NCBI RefSeq assembly: GCF_017982655.1
Contig: NZ_JABXYX010000002.1
Location: 25,568 to 89,567 of the forward strand
Source of the DNA: Brasilonema sp. CT11
GTDB lineage: Bacteria > Cyanobacteriota > Cyanobacteriia > Cyanobacteriales > Nostocaceae
DNA length: 64,000 nt
Reading direction: 5' to 3'
Positions 17,573-26,681 of this stretch are shown here, in pieces. A program made the translations under genes and the position numbers. Numbering within the stretch: the stretch's first letter is position 1; the number at the start of each line of letters is the position of its first letter. The notes under the pieces are model-generated. The model worked only from the letters and a program-made list of their open reading frames with translations, ran no database searches and was not told the DNA's origin.

Positions 17573-20500
17573 CTACCTGATTTGCCCTTCTACTGCGCCT
17601 AAAGCTTTGAGCGTAGTCTTCTGAGCTTCGGTTAATCCCGTAACCCCAGTGATATTCATACCTTCGTACGGTCTAGGCGATCGCAGTGTTTTTAAACATT
17701 CACCCGTTCTGATATCCCACAGCTTAATTGTCTCATCTTGGCTACCACTGACCAGGGTGTGACCATCATGACTGAAAGCGACAGACCATATCCGATTGGT
17801 ATGCCCCTGTAAGGTTTTGAGGCATTGACCGGTGTGGATATCCCATAATTTTACCGTTTGGTCATCACTACCACTGGCTAAAGTGTGACCATCAGGACTG
17901 AAAGCTACTGACCAGACCCAACTAGCTCCATGTAAGGTTTTGAGGCATTGACCCGTGTGAACATTCCATAACTTTACCGTTTGGTTTTCACTGCCACTGG
18001 CTAAAGTGTGACCATCAGGACTAAAAGCTACTGACCGTACCCAATTAGCTCCCGGCAAAGTTTTGAGGCATTGACCGGTGTGGATATCCCATAATTTTAC
18101 CGTTTGGTCATCACTGCCACTGGCTAAAGTGTGACCATCAGGACTAAAAGCTACTGACCATACCCATCTGCTATGCCCTTGCAAAGTTTTGAGGCATTGA
18201 CCGGTGTAGACATCCCATAACTTTACGGCTTGGTCATCACTGCCACTGGCTAAAGTGTGACCATCAGGACTGAAGGCTACTGACCAGACCCGATTGGTAT
18301 GCCCTTGTAAAGTTTTGAGGCATTGACCGGTGTAGACATCCCATAACTTTACGGCTTGGTCATCACTGCCACTAGCTAAAGTGTGACCATCAGGACTGAA
18401 GGCTACTGACCATACCCGATTGGTATGTCCTTGTAAAGTTTTGAGGCATTGACCCGTGTAGACATCCCATAACTTTACCGTTTGGTCATCACTGCCACTG
18501 GCTAAAGTGTGACCATCAGGACTGAAGGCTACTGACCAGACCCGATTGGTATGCCCTTGCAGAGTTTTGAGGCATTGACCGGTGTAGACATCCCATAACT
18601 TTACCGCTTGGTCATCACTGCCACTGGCTAAAGTGTGACCATCAGGACTAAAAGCTACTGACCAGACCCGATTGGTATGCCCTTGCAGAGTTTTGAGGCA
18701 TTGACCGGTGTAGACATCCCATAACTTTACCGCTTGGTCTTCACTGCCACTAGCTAAAGTGTGACCATCAGGACTGAAGGCTACTGACCAGACCCAACTG
18801 CTATGTCCTTGCAGAGTTTTGAGGCATTGACCGGTGTGGACATCCCATAACTTCACCGTTTGGTCTTCACTGCCACTAGCTAAAGTGTGACCATCAGGAC
18901 TGAAGGCTACTGACCTTACCCAACTGCTATGTCCTACACAGGTAAAAAGCAGCTTTCCATCTTCAACTTGCCATAAGTGAGTCTCACCATCAGCATCACC
19001 TGTAGCCAAAAGTTTACCATCAGAGCTAAATGCCACTGACGAAATACTAACCAAAGTTTGAGAAAAAACGGATTTAGCTAGATCAGCATTGGCAAAATTC
19101 ACATGATGCAAATTCACGCCTTGTAAATATACTTGCCAAACGCTTAGATTAGAAAAGTCATAGCCACTTAAATTAGCCTGTAGTTGACAAAGCATATTCA
19201 AAACATTTCCCCCTGCATATCCTGGCTCTGGTAGAGATTGTTCTTGCAGTTGTAGTAGAATTTGATTTAACTTGTTTTCTATATTTTTAGTAACTCTAAA
19301 AATAGCCATCAACCTATCTCTAACTGGTTTAAGTATAAGGTTGACTTGAGTATTCCTAATATAATCTTTTGCTGTAGCTTCAATCAGAGCATGACTCATG
19401 AATAATGCTATTTTACCTGTGGTAATTTCTTGAAAAAGATGTTCAACTAGTCGGTCTGTCATATACTCCATAACCACAGGTTGGAGTGTGAATAATGCAT
19501 TACTTTTCTCAATAAGTGATCGCCTACGCAGGGATTCCAGAGCTTCCAGTAATTCCCTTTTTAGTAATGGACGCACAATATTATCTAATAACTCTTCCAA
19601 GGAAGCTAACTCACGCTTAATTGCCAACCAGTACATGATTTCTTTTTCTAGCTCTGACAAGCGCTCAAACTGCTGGTCTAATAAATTTCGGGTGTCGCCA
19701 AAAATAATTTCCCCTTCATTGAGAAAAGTACCGATACTACCACCAAATAATTCTCGGATCGGCTCAGAAACTAACTTTAATGCCAAGGGATTGCCTGAAT
19801 AACTTTTCACCAGCTTTGCCCATTCTTGTTCCGACCCAAATAAGCGTTTATCCTTGAGAATTTCTTGCCCTTCTATTTGTTCCAAGCCTGGTAATGATAG
19901 CGATCTGACTGGTGATTCTTTCCCCTCCATAGGTGCAAATTCTTTCGGTTTTTCGCGAGAGGTTAGTACCAAGCAACTAATATGAGGTTCTTCCCCCACC
20001 CGTCTGAGCAACTCGCCATAACCCTCATATTCTTCCCTATAGTGTCCTGCGCGATCACCCCCTAGCAAAATCGTCTCAGCATTATCTAGTACCAACAGAC
20101 TTCGGCGCTCTCGTAAATATTGAATCAGCAGCGTTACTCTACCATCTACAGTTTCTGGTAAATCAGTTTCCCTCTCCTCAGACAAAAATCGGATGAGGTT
20201 AGCCAACATTTCTTTAGCAGGTGGGGCATTGCGAAGCGATCGCCAAATGAAGTACTCAAAATTATCCTGAACTTCGTCTGCCAGCTTGACGGACAAAGTT
20301 GTTTTGCCAATTCCTCCCATACCCAAGAGTGCTACTAGTCGGCAGTTATCCTTGACAATCCACTGCTTTAGTTGAGACAGTTCTGTTTCCCGTCCACAGA
20401 AGACACCACGGATACTAGGTGCTTCGCCCCAATCTTGGTGCTTGTTAACAATTTGTTTAACACTCTCAGAAGATGCTTGATATTCAAATTCGAGAACTTG

Positions 20501-20752
20501 CTGTAACTTGACTAACTTCCCAGGACCACCACCACCGACATCAAATTTCTTGTAAACCTCGCTCAATCTTTTGCGTACCGCTTCAGCACTGATATTTAGT
20601 TCCTTAGCAGCCTCACTTGGTGATTTTCCCTGCACGGCAAGAAACAAAACCTCAAGTTCACTACTAGACAGACCACGTCTACCAGCTAAAACTTCCAGAA
20701 ATTCTGCGGAAACAGCACTCATACTAACTCCCAGAAGGGCTACATCACTCAT
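17573..20752 (-). CDS. HTH-NB-ARC-WD40 STAND NTPase
   Basis: 1059 aa. A LuxR-like helix-turn-helix (about 25-75: [25 protein letters not shown] in part) is followed by an NB-ARC ATPase with P-loop GMGGIGKTT (144-152), Walker B LLVLDNAE and GNPLALKL. Then come winged-helix/helical segments, a short pentapeptide-like stretch ([14 protein letters not shown]), and one diverged plus ten nearly identical WD40 repeats forming the sensor propeller. STAND proteins stay inactive until a ligand binds the repeat domain, then oligomerise; relatives act in signalling and antiphage defence. No effector domain other than the HTH is visible, so transcriptional output is a possibility. Direct repeats sit just upstream. 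Confidence 0.9.
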   Translation of the reverse strand: MSDVALLGVSMSAVSAEFLEVLAGRRGLSSSELEVLFLAVQGKSPSEAAKELNISAEAVRKRLSEVYKKFDVGGGGPGKLVKLQQVLEFEYQASSESVKQIVNKHQDWGEAPSIRGVFCGRETELSQLKQWIVKDNCRLVALLGMGGIGKTTLSVKLADEVQDNFEYFIWRSLRNAPPAKEMLANLIRFLSEERETDLPETVDGRVTLLIQYLRERRSLLVLDNAETILLGGDRAGHYREEYEGYGELLRRVGEEPHISCLVLTSREKPKEFAPMEGKESPVRSLSLPGLEQIEGQEILKDKRLFGSEQEWAKLVKSYSGNPLALKLVSEPIRELFGGSIGTFLNEGEIIFGDTRNLLDQQFERLSELEKEIMYWLAIKRELASLEELLDNIVRPLLKRELLEALESLRRRSLIEKSNALFTLQPVVMEYMTDRLVEHLFQEITTGKIALFMSHALIEATAKDYIRNTQVNLILKPVRDRLMAIFRVTKNIENKLNQILLQLQEQSLPEPGYAGGNVLNMLCQLQANLSGYDFSNLSVWQVYLQGVNLHHVNFANADLAKSVFSQTLVSISSVAFSSDGKLLATGDADGETHLWQVEDGKLLFTCVGHSSWVRSVAFSPDGHTLASGSEDQTVKLWDVHTGQCLKTLQGHSSWVWSVAFSPDGHTLASGSEDQAVKLWDVYTGQCLKTLQGHTNRVWSVAFSPDGHTLASGSDDQAVKLWDVYTGQCLKTLQGHTNRVWSVAFSPDGHTLASGSDDQTVKLWDVYTGQCLKTLQGHTNRVWSVAFSPDGHTLASGSDDQAVKLWDVYTGQCLKTLQGHTNRVWSVAFSPDGHTLASGSDDQAVKLWDVYTGQCLKTLQGHSRWVWSVAFSPDGHTLASGSDDQTVKLWDIHTGQCLKTLPGANWVRSVAFSPDGHTLASGSENQTVKLWNVHTGQCLKTLHGASWVWSVAFSPDGHTLASGSDDQTVKLWDIHTGQCLKTLQGHTNRIWSVAFSHDGHTLVSGSQDETIKLWDIRTGECLKTLRSPRPYEGMNITGVTGLTEAQKTTLKALGAVEGQIR
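17690..18945 (-). repeat. Ten near-identical 126-bp WD40-coding repeats
   Basis: The unit [18 protein letters not shown] with [18 protein letters not shown] is repeated with very few changes. Units 3-6 (all GHTNRV types) differ by one or two residues. Two units have lost a codon (GANW, GASW). Such identity implies recent amplification or gene conversion. Confidence 0.9.
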
Positions 20753-20841
20753 TTTACCTCACTCTGTGAGGATAACCCAGGGTATATCTTCTAGATATTC
20801 ATCCTGTCATCAAGTTTTTACATCATTGTCTGCTTGACAAG

Positions 20842-20928
20842 GTAACTTAGTTACTTTAAAGTGAGTTAACAAGTCCCAAAGTTAAGTAACTTAGTCAGTT
20901 TATGGTTAGTCCAAAGAAACTTAGTGAG
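20842..20928. promoter_or_regulatory. Three repeated AACTTAGT boxes in the divergent promoter region
   Basis: The boxes are GTAACTTAGTTAC at 20842-20854 (a perfect odd palindrome with 6-bp arms), GTAACTTAGTCAG at 20886-20898 and GAAACTTAGTGAG at 20916-20928. The last two share the preceding AGTCC(C)AAAG. They lie 90-176 bp upstream of the HTH-NB-ARC-WD40 start and before the divergent small gene, and look like operator sites. Confidence 0.5.
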
Positions 20929-21064
20929 TGAAATGCGAAGGGAAAAGCCACAACCCCTGCCAACTCGACTTAGGTTCAGTATGACTACTGCGTTTGCTTC
21001 TCACTTTACGTCATGGAGGATGCAATCGCTCGTTAGATTCAACTCTCAACAAAGGTCAAGAACT

Positions 21065-21304
21065 ATGAAAACTAATTTGACACAAGACCATCATCTGCTA
21101 CTCAAGTTAGCTTGTAAGGGACTTAGGTACTTTCTGTTGACTCTGCTTGGCTTTGCGATCGCCTATATTGTGTCTGCAGTCTTTGGTGTTACCCCTGTGA
21201 TCAAGATTCTGCAATCACCAAGTCTATGGCAATGGTTTATCCGGATAGCAACTTTTATCTTCTGTCTGTTTGCGATCGCCATCATGTTAGACTCTTGGCG
21301 ATAA
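21065..21304 (+). CDS. Small two-helix membrane protein, 79 aa
   Basis: I start at ATG 21065 (AAAGG about 10 bases upstream); the longer frame from 20924 is a basic, non-conserved-looking extension. Two hydrophobic helices are predicted: YFLLTLLGFAIAYIVSAVFGV and WFIRIATFIFCLFAIAIML. It is divergent from the HTH-NB-ARC-WD40 gene and shares its upstream region, so the two may be co-regulated; a partner role is inference only. Family not recognised. Confidence 0.5.
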   Translation: MKTNLTQDHHLLLKLACKGLRYFLLTLLGFAIAYIVSAVFGVTPVIKILQSPSLWQWFIRIATFIFCLFAIAIMLDSWR

Positions 21305-21521
21305 TTTGCCGTGGAGGTTTTGCCTTGGACATTCTTGGAATTTAAACAACGACAGTTTGTCTAAGTAAATAAGATTTGGGGTTCGGCAATTGAGAATGTC
21401 TTTTTTAACTCAGTGCGAGAGACTATATACCAACTGCAAACAGACTTATTCAAAATATTTTCTGCCTCACGCACTCATGAGGGGCTTACTATCCAACTCA
21501 AAGTTTTCAGCTAAATTCACT

Positions 21522-21552
21522 GCCTTTGGCTGACTTCCACTCAGCCAAAGGC
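21522..21552 (+). terminator. Perfect 12-bp hairpin
   Basis: GCCTTTGGCTGA (21522-21533), loop CTTCCAC, then TCAGCCAAAGGC (21541-21552). It lies about 220 bp after the 79-aa gene and just before the ribosome binding site of the next one. No T-run follows, so it may be a processing or translation-control hairpin rather than a terminator. Confidence 0.5.
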
Positions 21553-21573
21553 TATCAAATAGGAGATTAGCTC

Positions 21574-21813
21574 ATGTCAGACAATAGCAACAATGGTCAA
21601 AATAAAGAGATACTTTCACCAATCATAATTATCTTACTCACTTGGTCACTATTTTTGGCTACTGTGGACAGTGACAACCGCCCCATATACTTTAAGATCG
21701 TGGACTTAGTCGTTGTCTATTCTTTAAAATCAGAACGCAAAATGAGAGAGTTAAACAATCACAAGGATAGACACGGTTCAAAAAACGTAGAAAACTCAGA
21801 TGACTTCAGATAA
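21574..21813 (+). CDS. Small single-helix membrane protein, 79 aa
   Basis: The ATG at 21574 has AGGAG about 9 bases upstream. After a polar N-terminus (MSDNSNNGQNKE), one hydrophobic helix (ILSPIIIILLTWSLFLATV) precedes a highly charged C-terminus rich in Lys, Arg, Asn and Asp. Not recognised. It follows a strong hairpin that could control its expression. Confidence 0.45.
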   Translation: MSDNSNNGQNKEILSPIIIILLTWSLFLATVDSDNRPIYFKIVDLVVVYSLKSERKMRELNNHKDRHGSKNVENSDDFR

Positions 21814-21893
21814 TTCACCAAATAATTCTGATAATCTGGATCACTTTGGTGTATCTGCTTATAAATAACTAAGTTGCAACATAACCCAATCAA

Positions 21894-22736
21894 CTACATC
21901 GCCACATCCTTAACTAAAAAATCCAATTCGCGTTGCATTTGGATGTAAACTAAATCATAACAAGCATCCACATATTCACGGTCATGAGCCGCTTGTGTGC
22001 CATAACGTTCAAAAACAATCGGAGCACAGACACGGGTGTGAATTTGGACGGGTAAGGGAAAATTGGGTAGCGGACCAATACCCAAGCCCCAAGGCAAACC
22101 TAGATATATGGGAAATACTCCTGGGTCTATCTGGTATAACCAAGGGACACCCCACTCATTTAACTGTTTAGCCTGTTCGTAGCAATCACCCAAAACAATG
22201 AAGGTATCATGTGCCCCTACAGAGATAACCGGAATGATTGGTACTGACTTTTTTAATGCCAGTTTGATAAATCCTTTATGACCAGCAAACTGAATCTTGT
22301 AACGCTGGCTATGAGGACGAAACATATCGTATTGTCCTCCCGGATAAACTAGGACACTTGCACCGATGTCAAAGGCGGCACTTGCCATTTTGGGATGTGC
22401 GGGAATGGCTCCCGTTTTTTGTGCGATATTGGCGATTGGAGGACTGACTTTCCACGCAGAAGGGTGCGTTAAACCATACACTAAACGTTGCGTGCCAAAG
22501 CGACGGAACCAATCGTACATCATCATATGTAAGTCGGGACACGCCATCCCACCATTGTGTGAACCAACCAGCAAAACTTTTCCATCCTCTGGAATGTGAT
22601 GCCAACCTGAAGTTTGTACTCGAAAGTAGTAGCGGTAAAACCATTCCCATATTGGCATCAACGATTCAATAAATTGGGGTTCTCGCGTCGATAACGTCCA
22701 ACCTGGTAATGATGTAGTTGAATTTTGATGACTCAT
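21894..22736 (-). CDS. Lysophospholipid/glycerol acyltransferase family protein
   Basis: 280 aa from ATG 22736 (the frame extends to a GTG at 22757). The acyltransferase block I motif appears as SHNGGMACPD (the HxxxxD type, here His-Asn-Gly-Gly-Met-Ala-Cys-Pro-Asp), with the later VYPGGQYDMF block and VPIIPVISVGAHDTF. This is the PlsC/DGAT-like fold that moves an acyl group from acyl-ACP or acyl-CoA to glycerolipids. No obvious membrane anchor is seen. The exact acceptor cannot be told. It is followed upstream by a repeat-rich gap and the GMC oxidoreductase on the same strand. Confidence 0.82.
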   Translation of the reverse strand: MSHQNSTTSLPGWTLSTREPQFIESLMPIWEWFYRYYFRVQTSGWHHIPEDGKVLLVGSHNGGMACPDLHMMMYDWFRRFGTQRLVYGLTHPSAWKVSPPIANIAQKTGAIPAHPKMASAAFDIGASVLVYPGGQYDMFRPHSQRYKIQFAGHKGFIKLALKKSVPIIPVISVGAHDTFIVLGDCYEQAKQLNEWGVPWLYQIDPGVFPIYLGLPWGLGIGPLPNFPLPVQIHTRVCAPIVFERYGTQAAHDREYVDACYDLVYIQMQRELDFLVKDVAM

Positions 22737-22757
22737 AAATTGTTTTTTTACTAACAC

Positions 22758-22993
22758 ATATTATGGGTGGACAAGATGTGGCTCAGCAGTTTATCTCAGG
22801 CAAATAGACATCTCCGAAAAATAATTAAATTATCGAATGTCCTCTAAAAAAATTTAGGTAGTGACGCGATAGCTAGCCCCTTAGGGGGGGGCTGCGCAAA
22901 CGCTGCTCCGCTCCGCGCAGATCGCCAATAGTTAAAGACTCTCAGTGTCCAACACCATCGGCAGCTTTGAGCGCTGTCTCACCGCTCCCTTGT
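22758..22993. repeat. Dispersed GC-rich repeat patch
   Basis: From about 22865 the sequence AGCTAGCCCCTTAGGGG then GGGGCTGCGCAAACGC matches the core of the element at 5771-6099, and GCGCTGTCTCACCGCT also recurs there. No gene. Confidence 0.6.
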
Positions 22994-24547
22994 CTACGCA
23001 GTTTTTAAAGACACTTGCTCTAAAACACGACCTGCGGCTTTAATCAAATCTGCTGCCTTTTCACCAATCATAATTGTAGGTGCATTCGTATTTCCCGTAA
23101 TGAGGGTTGGCATAATGGATGCATCCACAACTCGCAACCCCTCAACACCATGTACCCGTAGTTCGGGATCTACAACTGAATCGGCGTCAGTTCCCATTTT
23201 GCAAGTGCCGACAGGGTGGTATACACTGTCGCAGGTTTCTCTGATATAAGCTTGGAGTGCTTCATCGCTAGTTACATTGGCACCAGGAGCAACTTCCTCG
23301 CCTCGGAACTCATCAAATACACTTGAGTTACACAACTGGCGGATAATTTTAATTCCTGCAACTAGCTTTTGCACATCGGATTCACTCTGGAGATAGTTCA
23401 TTCGGATTATCGGTGAATCATTAGGGGAAGCAGAACGCAGACTGACACTGCCGCGACTTTGGGGATTAGTCAGACACACTGAAGCAGCGAATCCTGGACC
23501 TTCGCGGGCATAAGCAGGATGTGTCCACAATACAGGAGCAGAGTAAAGCTGTAAATCTGGCGCAGCATCTAAACGACCTTCAGTATGCAGAAACAATCCA
23601 GCTTCCGCGAGATTGCTGGTTGAGGCAGGTTGCAGATCCTGGGTGGCTTGATGTGCCACGGCGACGTGAAGGTGATCTTGAAGGTTCTGACCGACACCAG
23701 GTAAATTAACAACTACGGGAATGTCGAGCGATCGCAGGTGTTCTGCATTCCCAATTCCAGAAAGCATCAACAGTTTGGGCGAATCGATCGCCCCAGCCGA
23801 GAGAATAACTTCCTGTTGCACAAAGGACTGGTGTATCCTTCCCTGGTGTATGTATTCCACTCCTACCGTGCGCGTTTCCTCAAATAATAACCGAGTCACT
23901 AACGCACCAGTAGTAACTGTTAAGTTAGGGCGATCCAAAATAGGTACTAAAAACGCTGCCCCTGCACTGTGTCGCTTACCATCTTTGATAGTCAACTGAT
24001 AAAGTCCCGCACCTTCTTGTTGCTCTGCGTTGAAGTCGAGATTGCGTTCGTAGCCAAGTGCGACGGCTGCTTCTACAAATCTTTGTGATGTCACCGCCGG
24101 GGCAATTGGATCAGTAACGCTCAACTCCCCATCGACACCGTGAAACTCGGATGCGCCATGCTGCTGGTTTTCAGATTTCTTGAAGTAAGGCAACACATCT
24201 TCGTAACTCCAACCGGGATTACCTAACTCTTGCCAGCGATCATAATCATGACGGTTGCCTCGGATGTAGATCATAGCGTTGATCGAACTAGTGCCGCCCA
24301 GGACTTTACCGCGCGGACAGTAGATTTTGCGCCCATTGAGGTGTGGTTCTTCTTCTGTAAAATATGCCCAGTCCACCTCAGTACCCCACAGTTTGACCCA
24401 ATCTAGAGGAACTTCGTGTTCTGCTAAGTGAGGCGGATTGCCTGCTTCCAGCAACAATACAGTTGTTTTACCGTCTTCTGTCAAACGATTGGCGACGACA
24501 CAGCCGGCCGAACCTGCACCAATCACAATATAATCATATTGATTCAT
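22994..24547 (-). CDS. GMC-family FAD-dependent oxidoreductase (choline dehydrogenase-like)
   Basis: 517 aa, typical for the family. The FAD-binding GAGSAGCVVANRL is at the N-terminus, with LEAGN, the GMC signature 1 region (RGKVLGGTSSINAMIYIRGN), signature 2 (GAIDSPKLLMLSGIG) and the C-terminal catalytic YHPVGTCKMG and NTNAPTIMIGEKAADLI. These flavoenzymes oxidise alcohols such as choline or aromatic alcohols to aldehydes. Without a betaine aldehyde dehydrogenase neighbour, choline as substrate is unproven. The ATG at 24547 is preceded by GTGGAG at normal spacing. Confidence 0.92.
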   Translation of the reverse strand: MNQYDYIVIGAGSAGCVVANRLTEDGKTTVLLLEAGNPPHLAEHEVPLDWVKLWGTEVDWAYFTEEEPHLNGRKIYCPRGKVLGGTSSINAMIYIRGNRHDYDRWQELGNPGWSYEDVLPYFKKSENQQHGASEFHGVDGELSVTDPIAPAVTSQRFVEAAVALGYERNLDFNAEQQEGAGLYQLTIKDGKRHSAGAAFLVPILDRPNLTVTTGALVTRLLFEETRTVGVEYIHQGRIHQSFVQQEVILSAGAIDSPKLLMLSGIGNAEHLRSLDIPVVVNLPGVGQNLQDHLHVAVAHQATQDLQPASTSNLAEAGLFLHTEGRLDAAPDLQLYSAPVLWTHPAYAREGPGFAASVCLTNPQSRGSVSLRSASPNDSPIIRMNYLQSESDVQKLVAGIKIIRQLCNSSVFDEFRGEEVAPGANVTSDEALQAYIRETCDSVYHPVGTCKMGTDADSVVDPELRVHGVEGLRVVDASIMPTLITGNTNAPTIMIGEKAADLIKAAGRVLEQVSLKTA

Positions 24548-24875
24548 AACATCTCCACTTGTGTTTTGGTATCAGCTATTTTTGCACTTTAAATAAAGTT
24601 CAGTTTGTGACTTTTTTTGTATAAAAGTTCATGTTTTTGGGCTTTTCTCTGTATTCTTAACTTTCAATCGTACAAGCTAGCAACATGAGCATTGGGGCGC
24701 TCACACTTTATAAGGTAGAGATGGTAAGACTTTAGCTGTTTCCGGAAAGGTCTAATGAATATCTTATTGTACTACGCGATAAATTTGGCAGTTTTATTCA
24801 GTCTAATCCTGAAGCAACGGTAAAAACGTTCTGCAAATGTAAGCTGCAAGCAATGATTCACTCTAGAATACAAGT
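24548..24875 (+). other. Intergenic region with possible gene remnant
   Basis: About 330 bp. From about 24737 a frame on the plus strand reads LFPERSNEYLIVLRDKFGSF and continues for about 60 codons into the next gene without a start codon, and may be a decayed coding fragment. The TATAAGG near 24710 could be promoter sequence. Nothing else is supported. Confidence 0.3.
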
Positions 24876-25724
24876 ATGGAATCAACTCAAACTCAACTCT
24901 TGCGACTGTCGCAAGGACAACTTAATCTACTAGAACGTTGTCCCCGTCAATTTCAACACACGTACCTAGAGCAACTTCATTCTCCCTTAGATCCAGAACA
25001 TGAGGAACGGCAAACTTTAGGAAGCCGCTTTCACCTGCTAATGCAGCAGCGAGAAATGGGTTTACCTATTGATACTTTCCTACAAGAGGATGCTCAACTA
25101 CAAAGCTGGATGTCAGGTTTCGCAAATGCAGCACCAGAAATTTTAAACTCTATTCCCAATAGCCAAACTTTTCGTGAAAGCGAACACTACCGTACTCTGC
25201 AAGTTCAAGACTATTTACTCACGGTTATTTATGATTTATTAATTGCTGATAACCAGCAAGCACAAATTCTTGACTGGAAAACTTATCCCAAACCATCTCA
25301 AAAACGCAAGTTAGAACAAAATTGGCAAACACGTCTTTACCTGTATGTTTTAGCTGAAACAAGTGATTATCTGCCAGAAAATATCTCTATGACTTACTGG
25401 TTTGTCCAATCCGAAGGTAAACCGCAAAGTATGAAATTTAGCTACAACACCACTCGACACCAACAAACAGCAAAAAAACTTAACCAGCTTTTAAGTCGAT
25501 TCACAGATTGGATGAAACGCTACTACCAGGGAAAACTATTTCCCCAAGAACCAGAAGGTAGCAAAGCCTGCGACTACTGCCAGTATACAACACGGTGCAA
25601 TAGACAAAGCCGTGCCGAAGACACGAACTCACCTACTATTTCTGGGCAGATATCTCCTACAAATTCTACAATAGTAGAGACGAATCTACTGAATATAGCT
25701 AGCATTCAAGAAGTCAGTCTGTAA
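24876..25724 (+). CDS. PD-(D/E)XK nuclease, Cas4/RecB-like
   Basis: 282 aa. The N-terminal SQGQLNLLERCPRQF with RFHLLMQ (motif I His) is followed by YDLLIADNQQAQILDWKTY (motif II Asp and motif III D-W-K) and QTRLYLYVLA (motif Q). A C-terminal CDYCQYTTRC gives Cys residues that, with the N-terminal Cys, could bind an Fe-S cluster as in Cas4 and AddB. It probably cuts or resects DNA. No cas genes or CRISPR array were seen in the window, so a repair or general role is more likely than adaptation. ATG at 24876. A GNAT gene follows 29 bp downstream. Confidence 0.85.
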   Translation: MESTQTQLLRLSQGQLNLLERCPRQFQHTYLEQLHSPLDPEHEERQTLGSRFHLLMQQREMGLPIDTFLQEDAQLQSWMSGFANAAPEILNSIPNSQTFRESEHYRTLQVQDYLLTVIYDLLIADNQQAQILDWKTYPKPSQKRKLEQNWQTRLYLYVLAETSDYLPENISMTYWFVQSEGKPQSMKFSYNTTRHQQTAKKLNQLLSRFTDWMKRYYQGKLFPQEPEGSKACDYCQYTTRCNRQSRAEDTNSPTISGQISPTNSTIVETNLLNIASIQEVSL

Positions 25725-25753
25725 ATAACAGATAACTTTTTGATTATTATTTT

Positions 25754-26392
25754 ATGCATTTTGATGAAAATGATGCGGTTTATGTCCGCGAAATACGAAT
25801 AGATGACATAGCCCCCGTTTATCACTTGGGTGAAGAGTTATTTACCAGCGATTCATATCCTTATTTATATCGTTGCTGGGATGAGTGGGAAGTTATAGGA
25901 CTTTATAATACTGATCCAGAATACTGCCTGGTTGCGGAAGTTGATGGAGAACTGGCAGGATTCGTTTTAGGAACTATTATTACCAAAGCAAGCTGGACTT
26001 ACGGATACATTCTGTGGCTAGGAGTCAGTCCGAAATTTCAGCGTCGCCGTGTGGCAGACAAGCTGGTTGATAGAGCTATTGCACGTATGATTGAAGATGG
26101 GGCGCGGTTCATGCTGGTAGACACTGATCCGGCAAATACTCCCGCCGTGAAGTTTTTCAACCGCAAGGGTTTTGGCAATGTTCGTCAGCATGTTTTCTTG
26201 TCGATGAATTTAAGCAAGCACGATTATTATGGCAGACTTATTGAATATGAACATCAAAAAGCTGAAAGGGCAGGTTACAGACGTTCTCGTCCTGCAATGC
26301 GTCCTCGCAAGTCGGATGCAGTTGCAAGTGAAGTCGCGCTGAATACTTTGGTGAGTGAACCTCAAATTTCGGAGGAAGAAGCACCTGTTTAA
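25754..26392 (+). CDS. GNAT-family N-acetyltransferase
   Basis: 212 aa. The GNAT core spans about residues 5-155: YVREIRIDDIAPVYHLGEEL, then LVAEVDGELAGFVLG, the acetyl-CoA-binding LGVSPKFQRRRVADKLVDRAI (motif A, Q/RxxGxG/A type) and NTPAVKFFNRKGF (motif B). The tail is basic (RRSRPAMRPRKSD) and may contact nucleic acid or ribosomes. The substrate could be a protein N-terminus, as in RimI relatives. It is closely linked to the upstream nuclease gene. Immediately after its stop begins a CAGTTAT heptamer array. Confidence 0.82.
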   Translation: MHFDENDAVYVREIRIDDIAPVYHLGEELFTSDSYPYLYRCWDEWEVIGLYNTDPEYCLVAEVDGELAGFVLGTIITKASWTYGYILWLGVSPKFQRRRVADKLVDRAIARMIEDGARFMLVDTDPANTPAVKFFNRKGFGNVRQHVFLSMNLSKHDYYGRLIEYEHQKAERAGYRRSRPAMRPRKSDAVASEVALNTLVSEPQISEEEAPV

Positions 26393-26427
26393 CAGTTATC
26401 AGTTATCAGTTATCAGTTATCAGTTAC
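26393..26427 (+). repeat. CAGTTAT heptamer tandem repeat
   Basis: Four perfect CAGTTAT units plus one CAGTTAC, starting on the base after the GNAT stop codon. This is the kind of short tandem repeat known from heterocystous cyanobacteria. Confidence 0.9.
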
Positions 26428-26558
26428 TTAATAGCTGTTCACTGTTTTCACAGACTGATTGGCTAAATCATGATTTAGTATTTGGAACCGCACCCTCGAC
26501 GCGAATGGACGCAGATAAATTATTTGGCGTTGCTGAATCAAGTTGAATTAAGTAGGGT

Positions 26559-26575
26559 GGGCATTGCTCATGCCC
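26559..26575. repeat. Small hairpin and dispersed repeat before recJ
   Basis: GGGCAT-TGCTC-ATGCCC forms a hairpin. It is followed by GGAGGGAAACCCTCC (about 26594-26608), a second hairpin also seen near 5970. Both belong to dispersed repeat families in this genome. Confidence 0.55.
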
Positions 26576-26681
26576 AACGCCAGATGCCTACGGAGGGAAA
26601 CCCTCCTGCAGCACTGGCTCCCCTACAGTAGATGTGTATTTCTCAAAATTCAGTTTTTGTTGATAAATCTCTGATTTTTAT

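Noticed and set aside
17690-18945. CRISPR-like regular repeats
   Set aside because: The 126-bp periodicity is WD40 coding repeats in frame, with no spacers.
24876-25724. Cas4 of a CRISPR system
   Set aside because: Motifs fit the Cas4/RecB nuclease fold, but no other cas gene or array is present in the window.
26355-26546. 63-codon ORF on the plus strand
   Set aside because: Overlaps the GNAT gene end and is a translation of the CAGTTAT array.
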